In this document: piece by piece, positions 26,482 through 36,091 of the stretch
Position numbering within the stretch: the stretch's first letter is position 1
Layout of the letters: each line of letters begins with the position of its first letter
Origin: Sapria himalayana
Lineage: Eukaryota; Streptophyta; Magnoliopsida; Malpighiales; Rafflesiaceae
DNA length: 64,000 nucleotides
NCBI GenBank assembly: GCA_029783825.1
Contig: JAREIK010000343.1
Location: 682,001-746,000 of the forward strand
Direction of reading: 5' to 3'
The notes under the pieces: generated by a model
Seen by the model: only the letters and a program-made list of their open reading frames with translations
Told to the model about the DNA's origin: nothing
The model's database searches: none
Program-made: the position numbers and the translations under genes

Positions 26482-26534
26482 ATGTGTACGTGTGTGAGCG
26501 CGCGCACGTGCGCGCGCGCTTGCGTGTGTGTGTC
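26482..26534. repeat. GC/GT alternating tract with perfect CACGTG-centred palindrome
   Basis: Within TG repeats lies GCGCGCGCACGTGCGCGCGC, a perfect 20-base palindrome around a CACGTG core (26498-26517 region). It is one of very few CpG-rich spots in the AT-rich desert. Alternating purine-pyrimidine DNA of this kind readily adopts Z-form. Confidence 0.85.
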
Positions 26535-26837
26535 AATCAAGACATGAAGATTTGGCAAATCACAATAGGCTACATTTATTTGACGAAAATTCATCAACAA
26601 TCACTAGACAATCATTTGAGTGTAGGTCAAAAATTATGAGCATTAAAATTATATTTATACTTGGTAAATATTTCTGACAATTTTTCAATTGATTGAATTT
26701 TAGTTCAAATTAATTTCATGAACATTATCATTGTCTTTGACTTCCTTGACTATACAAGTCTCTCATTCATTACAATTTATCTTCATCGTTCACTAATAAA
26801 ATTAAAAATTTCACATCAAATATGAGAGATCAATGAG

Positions 26838-26854
26838 AAGACACACACACACAC

Positions 26855-26894
<40 letters not shown>

Positions 26895-26896
26895 AT
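26838..26896. repeat. (AC)n(AT)n(GT)n palindromic microsatellite
   Basis: AC repeats pass into AT repeats and then GT repeats, making a self-complementary tract of roughly 55 bases able to fold into a hairpin. Confidence 0.9.
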
Positions 26897-27689
26897 TTGT
26901 GTGTATATGTGTTGCTACTTTGTTATGCTACCTAATTTTGTTGGTTAAATAGTGTCTTAATAGCTCATTGGTGAAGGTATCTCATCAATAAAATTCAACA
27001 AGAATATGATTTGAATACAAGTAATTATAAAGAGGATTTTCATCTAGACATCTATTGCATATAGATTATATCAAATATTCAGTCAATCAACAATAAGACA
27101 ACTCAATTCTAGTAAAGTGGATATTTTACATTTTGTTATCAATCTTAGATTTGTAGATTTTTATATTTAATTTATGTGATATATATTTAAATAGTTCAAA
27201 TTATATTGGGTTTGAATTCATAATGAATGTTGAGTTGTTGTGTAATGACTTTTTGTCCTAACATCATATATGATAAGTATCACTATTGAGCTCATCTTAA
27301 TGATGGTCCACTCATTGCTATCCTCTCGCTATTTTATCACTGAGACATTATATCATATATACTTGAGAGTTATTCACAAGCTCATCTCTTTTATGTAACC
27401 TGTCATTAGACAACATAAATATATATGTTGTACTTTTGGCTGTGAATGACGTGATTTGTAAATATTTGTACTTTTGGATTTGTAAGTACCATACACACAT
27501 AATTAACATATACTTTCCTCAAGTTTCACCGGAAGGAATCATACAAATTAAAATAACTCAAAGAGATTGCATCACCTTGCGAGTCACAATATACTCATGC
27601 ACATCACTTGGATTGCTCATCACCATCCCCATCGTTAAATGATGTAACAAACTCTCACACTAATAATGAATTCCTTAGCAAAGATAAAA

Positions 27690-28140
27690 ATTGTAGTGCT
27701 TGGAAGTAGCTGTGACTTTTAGCACTAATGGAGTACTTCGTTCCCATGATATGAAATTAATGTCATAATTATTTAATTATTATGAGATAAGTATGACTAA
27801 GATTTCATAATAATATCACGACCACGAAAAATATGCTGCACAATTGAAGGGTTCTGCTAAAGAAGTGGCAAAGTCATGATGCACAAAGATTATTATGATC
27901 AATTAAGTAGAGTTTTGGCCAAGAATGGATGCTGAAATTGTGTGATACTACATAATGTACTAATTAGCCAAAACTTCCAAAAAAAAAAAAAAACAAATCT
28001 ATTTCATGAGTATTTAATAAAGTCTACCAAAAGTTTAAAGTTGTGAAACCATTCTATCATGCCTCATTCTCATACTTACGCATCATCTAAAAATATTAAA
28101 TTTTCAAAGAATATTTGATAATTTAAATATCAAATAATAT
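27690..28140 (+). repeat. Dispersed repeat family, copy 3
   Basis: The fullest copy of the family described at 1-414 and 18660-19090. Landmarks are GCTGTGACTTTTAGCACTAA, 'gagtacttcgttcccatgat', 'tatttaattattatgag' and GTAGAGTTTTGGCCAA. No termini, target duplication or coding sequence were recognised. Confidence 0.55.
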
Positions 28141-29593
28141 GTGTATCACTATTAGAGGAAAGGGGCTTTTCCAGGTCGTAGTAGGCTACATCCATTACAT
28201 AGTGCTCAAGAATAACATGTGATTGTTCATGCAAATATATATTTTAACATGCCTACTATTAATTGACATTGTTGAATATATATTTGGTAAACATGTGTTA
28301 GATTCATCCATGGTCATCAACAATCACATGTCTTTATTTGTTTCAAAGTTGAATATCTATTAAAATTATCCTTTTAGGTTTTTTTTTTTTTTTTAATTAT
28401 CCTTTTAGGTTAAATAATAAAAAGAATTATATTTAGGGTAGATTGGATAGATGATTATTGAGAAGGGAGTGAAACCTGTGACAAAGGAAATCAAAAAAAA
28501 AAAAAAAGAGAGAGAGAGAGAGATCTTTGTTTTTGGCTACAATCACATTAAAATCTTCTAGTTTGAACAAATTATGGCATGGGTTTTCTATTGCATAGCG
28601 TAGTTGTCAGAATTAAAGTTTACTACTTGTGATAAAATGGGGTCTTCATCTTCTAGCTAAATAAATCATTACATGAACTGAAGCAATCCTCAAGATTGTG
28701 GCACACATATTTTGACAAATTGGTGTTATGTTGTGTGTTCATTAGTGTGTGTGGCAACAAAAATTGTTGATTTCTTCATAGTTCTCTTAACGACGACTCA
28801 TTTCAGCAGTATAAATTAATTTATAACACCTTGTTTGGCCATCTAACAGTTAGTTTTAATATTTAGCACTTAAATGCACATATATGACCTTATATATGTG
28901 TTTTATAGCATGTGTATATGTGTCTATACATATATACAATATAACGTATGTATATGAGTTTATACACACACACACACACATTATATTGTATACATATATG
29001 TATGTATACACATTATAGACATTTATGAACATATATACAATATAATGTATCACACACATATATACTTATTGATATATATACATTTATAAACATACCCCAC
29101 ACATAAAACATATGCATTTACAAAAACATGGACATTTATAGTGATTTTTTTTAAAATACTACATATGCTTACAAATGTACATAACATATATAGGTATATA
29201 AACATATAGACAATATAATGTCACATGTATATATTTAGGCATATATACATCTATAAACATCACCTTATAAAAACATGTGTTAATTATATGCATATGTACA
29301 TTTATATATACATTTTAAAAAATACTACATATGCATACAAATGTGCATAACACACACACACACAAGCACACATAAACACACACATATATATAAGCACGCA
29401 CACACACACATATATATAAGCACACACATATATATATAAGCACACACACACACACACACACACTTATATATAAGCACACACACGCACGTGCGCACGTTGT
29501 TATAGAGCAGTTTTATACAAGTAAGACAAGTTTGGTACTTTTTTAAAACAATTAATTTCAAAATAGAGAGCATAATTACAAAATGTTTCCTAC
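28141..29593. other. Intergenic with CA/TA simple repeats
   Basis: No gene. Contains a poly(T) run flanked by a short direct repeat near 28367-28411, an A-tract passing into (GA)n at 28495-28522, a (CA)n run at about 28967-28981, and many 'tatacacat' type pieces to 29320. Confidence 0.5.
29340..29492. repeat. Composite minisatellite of TATATATAAGCACACA units
   Basis: Four to five units, each made of a TATATATAAG segment followed by a CA/CACG run of variable length. The unit length varies because the CA part varies. It lies about 220 bases beyond the 3' end of the PPR gene. Confidence 0.85.
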
Positions 29594-29710
29594 TTGTACA
29601 AAATATATAATTTTTTTTTGTTTTTATGTTTTTGCGTTTTAGTGAGCAGTGACTCGAGCATAAATCACTGTTGGCGAGGAGCTCGAGAAATTGGGGCAGG
29701 TAGGACTGTG

Positions 29711-32281
29711 TCAGAGGGAAGAGTGGGAGAACGGGAGAGCAGCGGCGTCGGCATCGAGACGGCGCACTGGCACTGCATCTTCCATCCCGGCGGCAATCTG
29801 CATCAGCATCACAGTGATATCCTCGCTTTCTACGTGATTAATCTCGTCGACGGTGAACACGTGCACCCGGCCGGCAACTCCAACCCAACTAAACCCTGGA
29901 TCTTTCCGGACCATGTTCAACTTGATCATGTTTCTCGCCTCTGCAACCTTCTCTGATGCGCCACACTGTGAATATACACTCGCCAAGACACCGTGAGTGT
30001 TCGATCTGTCAGCATCCAGCGCAGTCAATTTCTCCACTGCGAATTCTGCCATCGTCGGGTCGTGACGGATCTTGCAGGCTCCAAGAAGCGCTCTCAGCGC
30101 ATCGGCGTTAGGCCCACAGGGCATGCCGCCGATCACATCCTTGGCCTGCTCCAGGAAGCCAGCTCGGCCTAGCAGGCCTACCAGGCATGCAAAATGTTCA
30201 GGCGCCGGAGAGACGCCATGATCGTCAGCCATAGACTGGAACCGGCGGATGCCTTCTGCTACGAGCCCAGAATGAGCGCAGCCCGAAAGAAGGCACAAGA
30301 AGGTTGCGCGGTCAGGCGCTTGTTTCGTCTTCAACATGTTTTCGTAGACTTCGATCATCTTCCCTCCCTGCCCGTTGCGACCGTATCCCGCCACCATCGT
30401 GTTCCACGAAACCAGGTCTTTAACGGACATGGAGTCGAACACTTTCCTCGCTTCTTCCACCTCGCCACATCTCGAGTACATCGAAACAGTGCTACTTGCA
30501 AGCGGAACGTCTCTGCTAAATCCAGATTTTTCAGCTTGGGCGACAAGTTGGATTCCAAGTTCCAGCACTGCCAATCCTGCGCACGCAGAAATAAGAGCCA
30601 GAAAGGTGACATTATCAGGCTTGATGAAGTTCATCTGCATCTCTCCGTATAACCTGACGCAGTATTCCCACAGCCCGTGCCGAACGCACGTGCCCATCAT
30701 GGTGTTGTACGCAACGTCGTTCGGCTCGGGCATGCTCTGGAAACAAGATCTCGCTCCTTCGACATCACCAAAACGAGAGAGAGCAGCAATCAGGACGGCC
30801 CAAGAAGCTGCGTCTCTGGCTGGCATCAGCTCGAATGCGTGCCTTGCCTGCGCAGCATCTCCTCCACACCGTGCGTACATCATAACGAGGGCGTTTCCGA
30901 CAGGAAGGAACGAGCTTATTCCGGTCTTGACCGTGCACGTGTGAAGCTGTCTTCCTAAATAGACGTAGCTAGGCCTCGGCGCAGAACAAACCCAGAGGAT
31001 TTTTGTGAGGATGAACTCGTCCAGTGAAACTAGCGTCTCTCTCATTCTTCTGAACAGCAGCAGCGTCTCTTCCTCCAGCCCAAACTGAGCGGCAGCGCAC
31101 AGCATGGAAGTCCACGCGGCAGCATTTGGTTCGCCCAGGCTTTTGAAAACCATCCTCGCGGAGACCAGAGATCCACATTTTGCATACATGTCGATGAGAT
31201 GGCTTGCAGGGTGAGCACTGATACTGGACTGCGCTCGAAACAGCCTGGCATGGAAATGGGCGCCCCATTGTAAATCACGAGAACTCGTGCAGGCAGCAAG
31301 GATGGCAGCATGGGTGTTGGAGTTGGCCACGACACCTTGATCCCGCATACTTACAAACATGTCGAGGGCCTGAACTCCGAATCCATGCCGCGTCAATAAC
31401 AAGATCGTATTGTTCCAAGTCACGACATTGCGTTCGGACATCCTGATGAACATGGCAACAGCTCGTTCGACCTGGTGCGATCTGGAATAGCCATGAATCA
31501 TGCTGTTAGAGCAGAACAAAGATGGGGAAGAAACCCTCACAAATACTTTCTCTGCCTCGTTCACCATGCCGCACTTGCAATACGCACTCACGACTGAAGA
31601 AGTATCAAATTCCGTGCCGCTCGGCGAGTTGAATTTCAGCACGAGCCCATGCAGCTGAAGAACCAGTTTGGCGGATCCAAGAGCTGCACACGCCTCCATC
31701 GCATACGAGGAAGAAGAAACTAGGCTGGCAGCACATCCAGCGACTCGAACCATGGAAATGAAGACCTTCAGGGTCTCGTTTGGTTTTCCGCTACGTAAGT
31801 GACCGGACATGATCGAATTCCAAGACACGCGATCTCTCTCGGGCATTATGTCGAACATCTTCTCTGCTTCGCGTAAGCGGCCCAGGTCACAGAGCATGAA
31901 CAGCATCATATTATAGCTGACGATATTTCGATGATCCATGGTATTGAAAACGCGGAAAGCTTGGTCCGCCATGTCGCAGCTGTGGTACAAGTGCAGAAGA
32001 TGGTTCTGAATGAAAACGGAAGAACACAGGCCCGTTCGTATCAGCTGGCCATGAAGCTTTTCTGCAATGGGCATTGACCTGATCGAAGCACATTCCCTCA
32101 TTAATTCGCAAAATTCCTGGGTGACTTCCATATAAGACGCCCGACAGCGTCGCGTGGGCGGATCGAGAAGAAGAATGCCTTCCGACCATGGGATCCATTG
32201 ACTGCAGGCTGAACGCAACAATAAGCGAGGGCGAAGAGAGGGATGATGATTCCATCGGCGACAGGAGAGCCCGATTTTCAT
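29711..32281 (-). CDS. Pentatricopeptide repeat protein, PLS class, E/E+ subgroup
   Basis: A single-exon frame of 856 residues, typical of plant PPR genes and strikingly GC-rich against its flanks. Residues 1-50 are rich in Arg, Ser and Leu with few acids, as in a mitochondrial or plastid targeting peptide. From about 55 to 725 there are PPR motifs of alternating length, such as NIVSYNMMLFMLCDLGRLRE, RVSWNSIMSGHLRSGKPNET and DLVSWNTMVAGYGRNGQGG. The E domain follows (ALLGACKIRHD near 731, then FSWVGVAGRVHVFTVDE at 797-813) and an E+ segment runs to about 832. There is no DYW domain, so if it edits RNA it would need a DYW partner. PLS proteins bind organelle transcripts, mostly for C-to-U editing; the target here cannot be told. 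ATG at 32281 is chosen; the next in-frame Met is residue 51. An out-of-frame ATG lies seven bases upstream. Confidence 0.95.
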   Translation of the reverse strand: MKIGLSCRRWNHHPSLRPRLLLRSACSQWIPWSEGILLLDPPTRRCRASYMEVTQEFCELMRECASIRSMPIAEKLHGQLIRTGLCSSVFIQNHLLHLYHSCDMADQAFRVFNTMDHRNIVSYNMMLFMLCDLGRLREAEKMFDIMPERDRVSWNSIMSGHLRSGKPNETLKVFISMVRVAGCAASLVSSSSYAMEACAALGSAKLVLQLHGLVLKFNSPSGTEFDTSSVVSAYCKCGMVNEAEKVFVRVSSPSLFCSNSMIHGYSRSHQVERAVAMFIRMSERNVVTWNNTILLLTRHGFGVQALDMFVSMRDQGVVANSNTHAAILAACTSSRDLQWGAHFHARLFRAQSSISAHPASHLIDMYAKCGSLVSARMVFKSLGEPNAAAWTSMLCAAAQFGLEEETLLLFRRMRETLVSLDEFILTKILWVCSAPRPSYVYLGRQLHTCTVKTGISSFLPVGNALVMMYARCGGDAAQARHAFELMPARDAASWAVLIAALSRFGDVEGARSCFQSMPEPNDVAYNTMMGTCVRHGLWEYCVRLYGEMQMNFIKPDNVTFLALISACAGLAVLELGIQLVAQAEKSGFSRDVPLASSTVSMYSRCGEVEEARKVFDSMSVKDLVSWNTMVAGYGRNGQGGKMIEVYENMLKTKQAPDRATFLCLLSGCAHSGLVAEGIRRFQSMADDHGVSPAPEHFACLVGLLGRAGFLEQAKDVIGGMPCGPNADALRALLGACKIRHDPTMAEFAVEKLTALDADRSNTHGVLASVYSQCGASEKVAEARNMIKLNMVRKDPGFSWVGVAGRVHVFTVDEINHVESEDITVMLMQIAAGMEDAVPVRRLDADAAALPFSHSSL

Positions 32282-32689
32282 TCCACATTGCCGTTTTACT
32301 TTGGAACTTCAGATGCGGTTCTGGGTTCCCATGATCCCATCAAACCGCACCGCGGCAGTGCAGATGATAGAGAAGCATTTTTTTTTAATCTATGCAATAT
32401 ATTTTAGAATTGGAAATCATTTTTTTTTAAATATCTTTTTAGTAATATTTTATTTTCATCATTTTTATTTTTTTAGAATTGAAAAAATTAACTCAGATAC
32501 TATATATATATATATATAGTAATATTTTGCGTGTTCAAATATTTATGATTTGATACAATTTATTTTCTATGATTTGTGAAACAAAATTATAAAACCTGAA
32601 AAATATAAATGATTTGGTGAACCCAACTCAATTAGATAGATCGGATTTCACGCCTCCATGCCACATCAGCAAAAAATTAAACCTAAAAT
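32282..32689. other. Upstream region of the PPR gene
   Basis: AT-rich with poly(T) runs and a (TA)n at 32502-32518. A TATA-like AATATATT on the minus strand near 32393-32402 lies about 110 bases before the PPR start and is a plausible but unproven promoter element. No gene. Confidence 0.4.
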
Positions 32690-33029
32690 TAGAGGTGCAA
32701 CTTGGTCAGGTGGGTCGGGTTGAGAATTTCAAGCCACAGCCAAAACCCAACCCAAAAAATCCTCAGCTCAAACCAAACTCGAGTTCGGTCAGGTTGGGCG
32801 TGGTCTGAAAAAAACTAGGTTTTAATTGAGTAAATATTTATGTATAGTAATTTTAAAACTACACATTTTAATTAATATTCTCAATTATCAACCTCGTGGC
32901 TTGGTTATGGTTGGAAATCAACCCTAACCAACTTGAATTTTGCGTGGGCTGCAAATGTTCAACCCAAACCTGATTTTGTTGAGTTGGGTTTGGTTTCTCA
33001 TATTGACCCAATCCTAAGTTCCAGCCCTA
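32690..33029. mobile_element. Short hAT-like element, 340 bp
   Basis: The left end reads TAGAGGTGCAACTTGG and the reverse complement of the right end reads TAGGGCTGGAACTTAGG. Flanking 8-mers are CCTAAAAT (32682-32689) and CCTAACAA (33030-33037), agreeing at six of eight. The interior is rich in GGGTTGG/CCAACCC blocks near both ends. It is noncoding; termini and duplication size suggest hAT, of a different family from the GTCAAACGGG elements. Confidence 0.6.
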
Positions 33030-33444
33030 CCTAACAAATATTTTAACACAAAAAAAAAAAAAAAAAAGAAAATCTAAATTCCTACCAGAACGAACTCGAG
33101 ATGTTTTGAAAAAACAAAAAATAGTGTATTTTTTTTAAATAATAACATTATTTTAAAATTTTTATTTTTATATTATATATACAAATAAATTCTATATATT
33201 TATAATGATGTATATATACTATGTATTTATTTTTAAATTTGGGATACGAAAATAGAGAGTATTTTGAAAATCACGATCGTACCCTCGAGCCTGCGCTGGC
33301 GCTGCCCCCTCCTTTATACTGAGACGGCCAGGAAACCGAAACATCTGCTGAAACATCTGGCAAGAGTCATCTTGCTTTCATGACTAAACAAATAAGCATC
33401 CGACACAACACAACAAGATCCAGAGATTGCTCTTGCTGCCGTCG

Positions 33445-33549
33445 ATGGACCCTAACCCTAGGGGGGCTAGGGCTCTCACGGCTCCTCTCGGCAGGCTGCG
33501 CGCCACAATGAAAAGTCCTCGCCACGAACCAAAGAGTAGATTAAATTAA
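33445..33549 (+). other. Unrecognised 34-codon open frame in a GC-rich patch
   Basis: ATG at 33445 opens a basic, Arg/Pro-rich peptide starting MDPNPRGARALTAPLGR and ending at TAA. The patch begins abruptly in AT-rich DNA and has TTTATACT about 130 bases before the ATG, so it looks like the 5' end of a gene or a captured gene fragment. I see no continuing exon and no family resemblance. Confidence 0.25.
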
Positions 33550-33787
33550 TTTTTTATATATTTTATAAATCGCAGAAAATAATTTTCTGAGCAGATAAAA
33601 CCATTTCTTAAGAAAAACGTAACAGCCAGTACAATAATTACTTGAATTGAATTTTGACAATTTAGAAATTAATTTAACGCAATTAAATTATGGAAATAAA
33701 ACTCCGGCAACGCCCGCAATATGGAAAACAAAAAAGATGGAGCGATGGACCCATCACATGAGATCTGATACTCCACTCCATGCTTTT

Positions 33788-33843
33788 GAACTTTGACTAG
33801 CTCACCGCGAAATTTGAACTTTGACTAGCTCACCGCGAAATTT
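33788..33843. repeat. 28-bp perfect tandem duplication
   Basis: Two identical adjacent copies of a 28-base unit beginning GAACTTTGACTAGCTCACCG at 33788 and 33816. Complete identity implies a recent slippage or duplication event. Confidence 0.95.
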
Positions 33844-34326
33844 ACAAGTTTACTAGAACCATTACTTCGTTCAAACAATGATAACGATGAGATATATCAT
33901 GCTTTCTGATTCTAACGATTTAAGGCAAAATTGTGTGAATCTGAAACAGATGAGTGATAGAACAGAACGTGTGACGAAGAACAATACGAAACCAGGATAA
34001 AAACAAAGGCCGCTGCGGTTTTCTTGTTTCCATTGCGGCCGATTAAATAAAAGCAGCAGGTTATCTTATTATCGTCTCTGTGGATCGAAATCTATATACA
34101 GGTGCATCGCACAGGAAGACGATGATTCTAGCGTTCGCCTCGATATCTAGTGCTGTGCGTAGGTTATCCTAATTTGGAACATCAACAGACTAATCGGCGG
34201 AAATCAAGCGGCGGCAAAAAAATAGTCGAATGAAGATAGGACAGAGAAAACAGCAACAGATCCATATTGTGACGCATAGGCATACCGTGCTGCAGCAGGA
34301 GACTCGAATGCATCCGCGGTTTTCGT

Positions 34327-34839
34327 TCACCGACAAGAACTTTCAGGCAAGCCGCCGCCGCACTCTTGACAGCGAGTGACGGCTAAGATCTGACGGCAAG
34401 ACGGACAGGAAGAGTGCGATCCTAGCCATGTGTCGATGCACCTTAAGTGGAATTCGTGACCGCAGTGAGGCAGAACGCGGATTTCATCACCAGCGACAAA
34501 TTCGCACAGACATATTACGCAATCGGCGATTTTCGTGTCGGCATCCGACGACAAGACTTGTTTCGGCAAGGACTGGAGCATCTTCTTCTTCAATCCTTTG
34601 TTGGCAGCGGAAGGATGCGGAGCTAAGGAGGGGCCATGCTGCTGGTTGATGGCCGTGGAAAATCGGCGGAGCCAGGCACAGCGAGCGACGGCTATCAAAC
34701 CGAGAACGCATATGAGTGCGCACAGTAGCACGGCGAGTATTACCACGAAGTCCGAGCTCACCGTCAGCGATGAATCTTCGTGGTCGGAAATAGTCGCCGA
34801 CGAGTTTATGCTCCCAAGGAACCGGAACGGATGAGTCAT
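34327..34839 (-). CDS. ATL8/ATL80-like: ATL-family RING-H2 E3 ubiquitin ligase
   Basis: Intronless, 170 residues from the first ATG, usual for ATL proteins. Residues 30-52 form one hydrophobic membrane segment (FVVILAVLLCALICVLGLIA). A basic stretch (CAWLRR) follows, then the GLD-type region NKGLKKKMLQSLP (80-92). The RING-H2 domain is complete: C107, C110, C126, H128, H131, C134, C145, C148, with Trp138 and Pro146 at the positions that contact E2 enzymes. It should be a membrane-anchored ligase passing ubiquitin to unknown substrates; many ATLs respond rapidly to elicitors or carbon/nitrogen status. The ALICVLGLIAVARCAWLRR segment and the C-terminal TRCQECGG tail resemble the Arabidopsis ATL8/ATL80 group, by motif memory only. 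The frame stays open to 34890 but only with a TTG beginning, so the ATG at 34839 is preferred. Confidence 0.93.
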   Translation of the reverse strand: MTHPFRFLGSINSSATISDHEDSSLTVSSDFVVILAVLLCALICVLGLIAVARCAWLRRFSTAINQQHGPSLAPHPSAANKGLKKKMLQSLPKQVLSSDADTKIADCVICLCEFVAGDEIRVLPHCGHEFHLRCIDTWLGSHSSCPSCRQILAVTRCQECGGGLPESSCR

Positions 34840-34905
34840 CTGCTGCTCCACTGGACGCGAGATGGAGACGCAAGGTTTTGTTACTATCAAGTGGGAGTCG
34901 TGAGG

Positions 34906-34947
34906 TCACACGTTGAATGTGTTCATCCTTCGCGTCCGCGATTCCAT
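34906..34947 (-). promoter_or_regulatory. Possible 13-codon upstream ORF of the ATL gene
   Basis: On the minus strand an ATG at 34947 opens MESRTRRMNTFNV and stops at 34906, 66 bases before the ATL start. If transcription starts near the TATA-like sequence at 34982-34989 the ORF would lie in the leader and could dampen translation. Whether it is in the mRNA is not shown by the sequence. Confidence 0.35.
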
Positions 34948-34981
34948 TTCCCGGCGAGGCCGCCCGATTATTTATTCTTTA

Positions 34982-34989
34982 AATTTATA
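34982..34989 (-). promoter_or_regulatory. Likely TATA box of the ATL gene
   Basis: On the minus strand the sequence reads CTATAAATTT about 145 bases before the ATG, next to a GC-rich leader, which fits a leader of roughly 110 bases. Confidence 0.5.
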
Positions 34990-35039
34990 GCACGGAGTCT
35001 CTGGTCGGTTTTATGTCTCTCCCCTGCTTAGCTTTTTTT

Positions 35040-35394
35040 CCGCAACCAAAACCAATCAAATTAATCTTAATTTAAATAAATTGTATATTCGATCAAAAAA
35101 AAAAAAAAACAAATAAAAATGATGAGAACGGACGACCGATTATTTATCAAATAAAATTATTTTTATTTATTTTCTTCCTTATTTTTTAATATTATATCAC
35201 TAGAAATAATTTCAATCAAACTAAATAAAAATTTAAATTATTTATAAACATTATCATAAAAAAAAATACAATCAACACTTTGCATCAAAATTTAATTATT
35301 TATTTTAATAATATTTTTAAAATGCATAAAGCTTTTTTTATTTCAAAACATAATAATATTTCATTTTATTTAAAAACCATCACTTCATCAATAT
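35040..35394. other. AT-rich spacer upstream of the ATL gene
   Basis: A/T homopolymer-rich, no coding signal or recognised element; it may contain distal promoter sequence of the leftward ATL gene. Confidence 0.4.
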
Positions 35395-36074
35395 AATTCC
35401 CATGTTTGCATGAATAGTGTGTTCCTTTAAGTGCGCGAATAGTGTGTGCATGAAAACTGGAATACTTGGATTCCCATTTTCTTGTTTGCTTGTGCTAAAA
35501 AAAATATTATATTATGATTGTGTGATATTTATAATTATTTATTTTATACTCTCTAGTTAGGGATGTAACCAAGCCGAGCTACTTGCTAGCTGCTCGGCGT
35601 TCGGCTCGTTAGAAGCTCGCTCGAACTCGTTTATTAAGTGAAACGAGCCGAGCCCGAATATCATTTTGAGGCTCGTAAGTTAAATGAGCCGAGCCCGAGC
35701 ACCCTCAAACTCGGCTCGTCAGCTCGTAAACAGGCTCGTGAACAAGCTCGAGCCTATTCCTTTAAAGCCGAGCCGAGCCGAGCCTGCCTAATACTCGGCT
35801 CGATTACACCCATGTCTCTAGTATAAGCAAAGAAGTGTAGATATCTATATTTCGAATAGTTTGGAATATAGTTATATATTTTGTTTGATAGAAATTTTTA
35901 GTAACTCAAAAATTTGTTTTTATTTCGTTGTGTATTTTTTTGGAAAAATTTTTTAACAAAAATTAAATAGTTTTAGGAAGATCAAAAATGTCAGATCAAC
36001 CTAATAGTTAGACTGAAATTTTCTTCAATGACTATTCTTAATTTTTCGGGCAATATCTCGATGGGTCCCCAACA
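35395..36074 (+). repeat. 5' LTR remnant of Copia element
   Basis: Excluding the nested hAT element (35558-35814), about 415 bases remain against 1455 in the 3' LTR. The 'gaatacttggattc(c/t)cattt' block of the 3' LTR at 38409 is present near 35460, but the section corresponding to about 38460-38930 is absent, as is the TG start. The start coordinate is approximate. Confidence 0.65.
35558..35814. mobile_element. Short hAT element, 257 bp, with perfect 8-bp target duplication
   Basis: TCTCTAGT stands on both sides (35550-35557 and 35815-35822). The left end reads TAGGGATGTAACCAAGCCGAG and the reverse complement of the right end CATGGGTGTAATCGAGCCGAG. The interior is packed with GAGCCGAG/CTCGGCTC blocks and can fold back on itself. 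No coding capacity. It lies in a Copia LTR. Confidence 0.9.
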
Positions 36075-36075
36075 A

Positions 36076-36091
36076 TGGTATCACAACAAGG
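36076..36091 (+). promoter_or_regulatory. Primer-binding site (tRNA-iMet type)
   Basis: TGGTATCACAACAAGG follows the end of the 5' LTR by one base. TGGTATCA is the usual start of plant Copia primer-binding sites complementary to the 3' end of initiator tRNA-Met; beyond it the match decays. Confidence 0.75.

Larger units (their letters stand above)
25761..27689. other. Intergenic, microsatellite-rich, no gene
   Basis: AT-rich with no protein signal. The motif 'gagagat(t/c)aatgagaa' occurs at about 26460 and 26823, each followed shortly by an alternating purine-pyrimidine microsatellite, suggesting a duplicated microsatellite-bearing segment. Confidence 0.45.
33030..34326. other. Intergenic between the PPR and ATL genes
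   Basis: AT-rich except 33265-33535, a GC-richer patch holding a 34-codon open frame. From about 34000 rightward the sequence is probably the 3' untranslated region of the leftward ATL gene. No other gene recognised. Confidence 0.5.

Noticed and set aside
28856..29573. Cys/Val/Tyr-rich open frames
   Set aside because: Derived from CA/TA simple repeats.
30194..31335. Several frames on both strands inside the PPR gene
   Set aside because: Shadows of the intact 856-residue PPR frame.
33449..33463. Telomere-like CCCTAACCCTAG; also near 50273
   Set aside because: Only two units at each place; too short to be interstitial telomere repeat.
34840..34890. N-terminal extension of the ATL protein by 17 residues
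   Set aside because: The extended frame begins with TTG, not ATG; the first ATG is at 34839 and gives a normal ATL N-terminus.
34487..34909. 140-codon frame overlapping the ATL gene
   Set aside because: Starts at GTG and is an out-of-frame shadow of the RING-H2 gene; translation shows no family.
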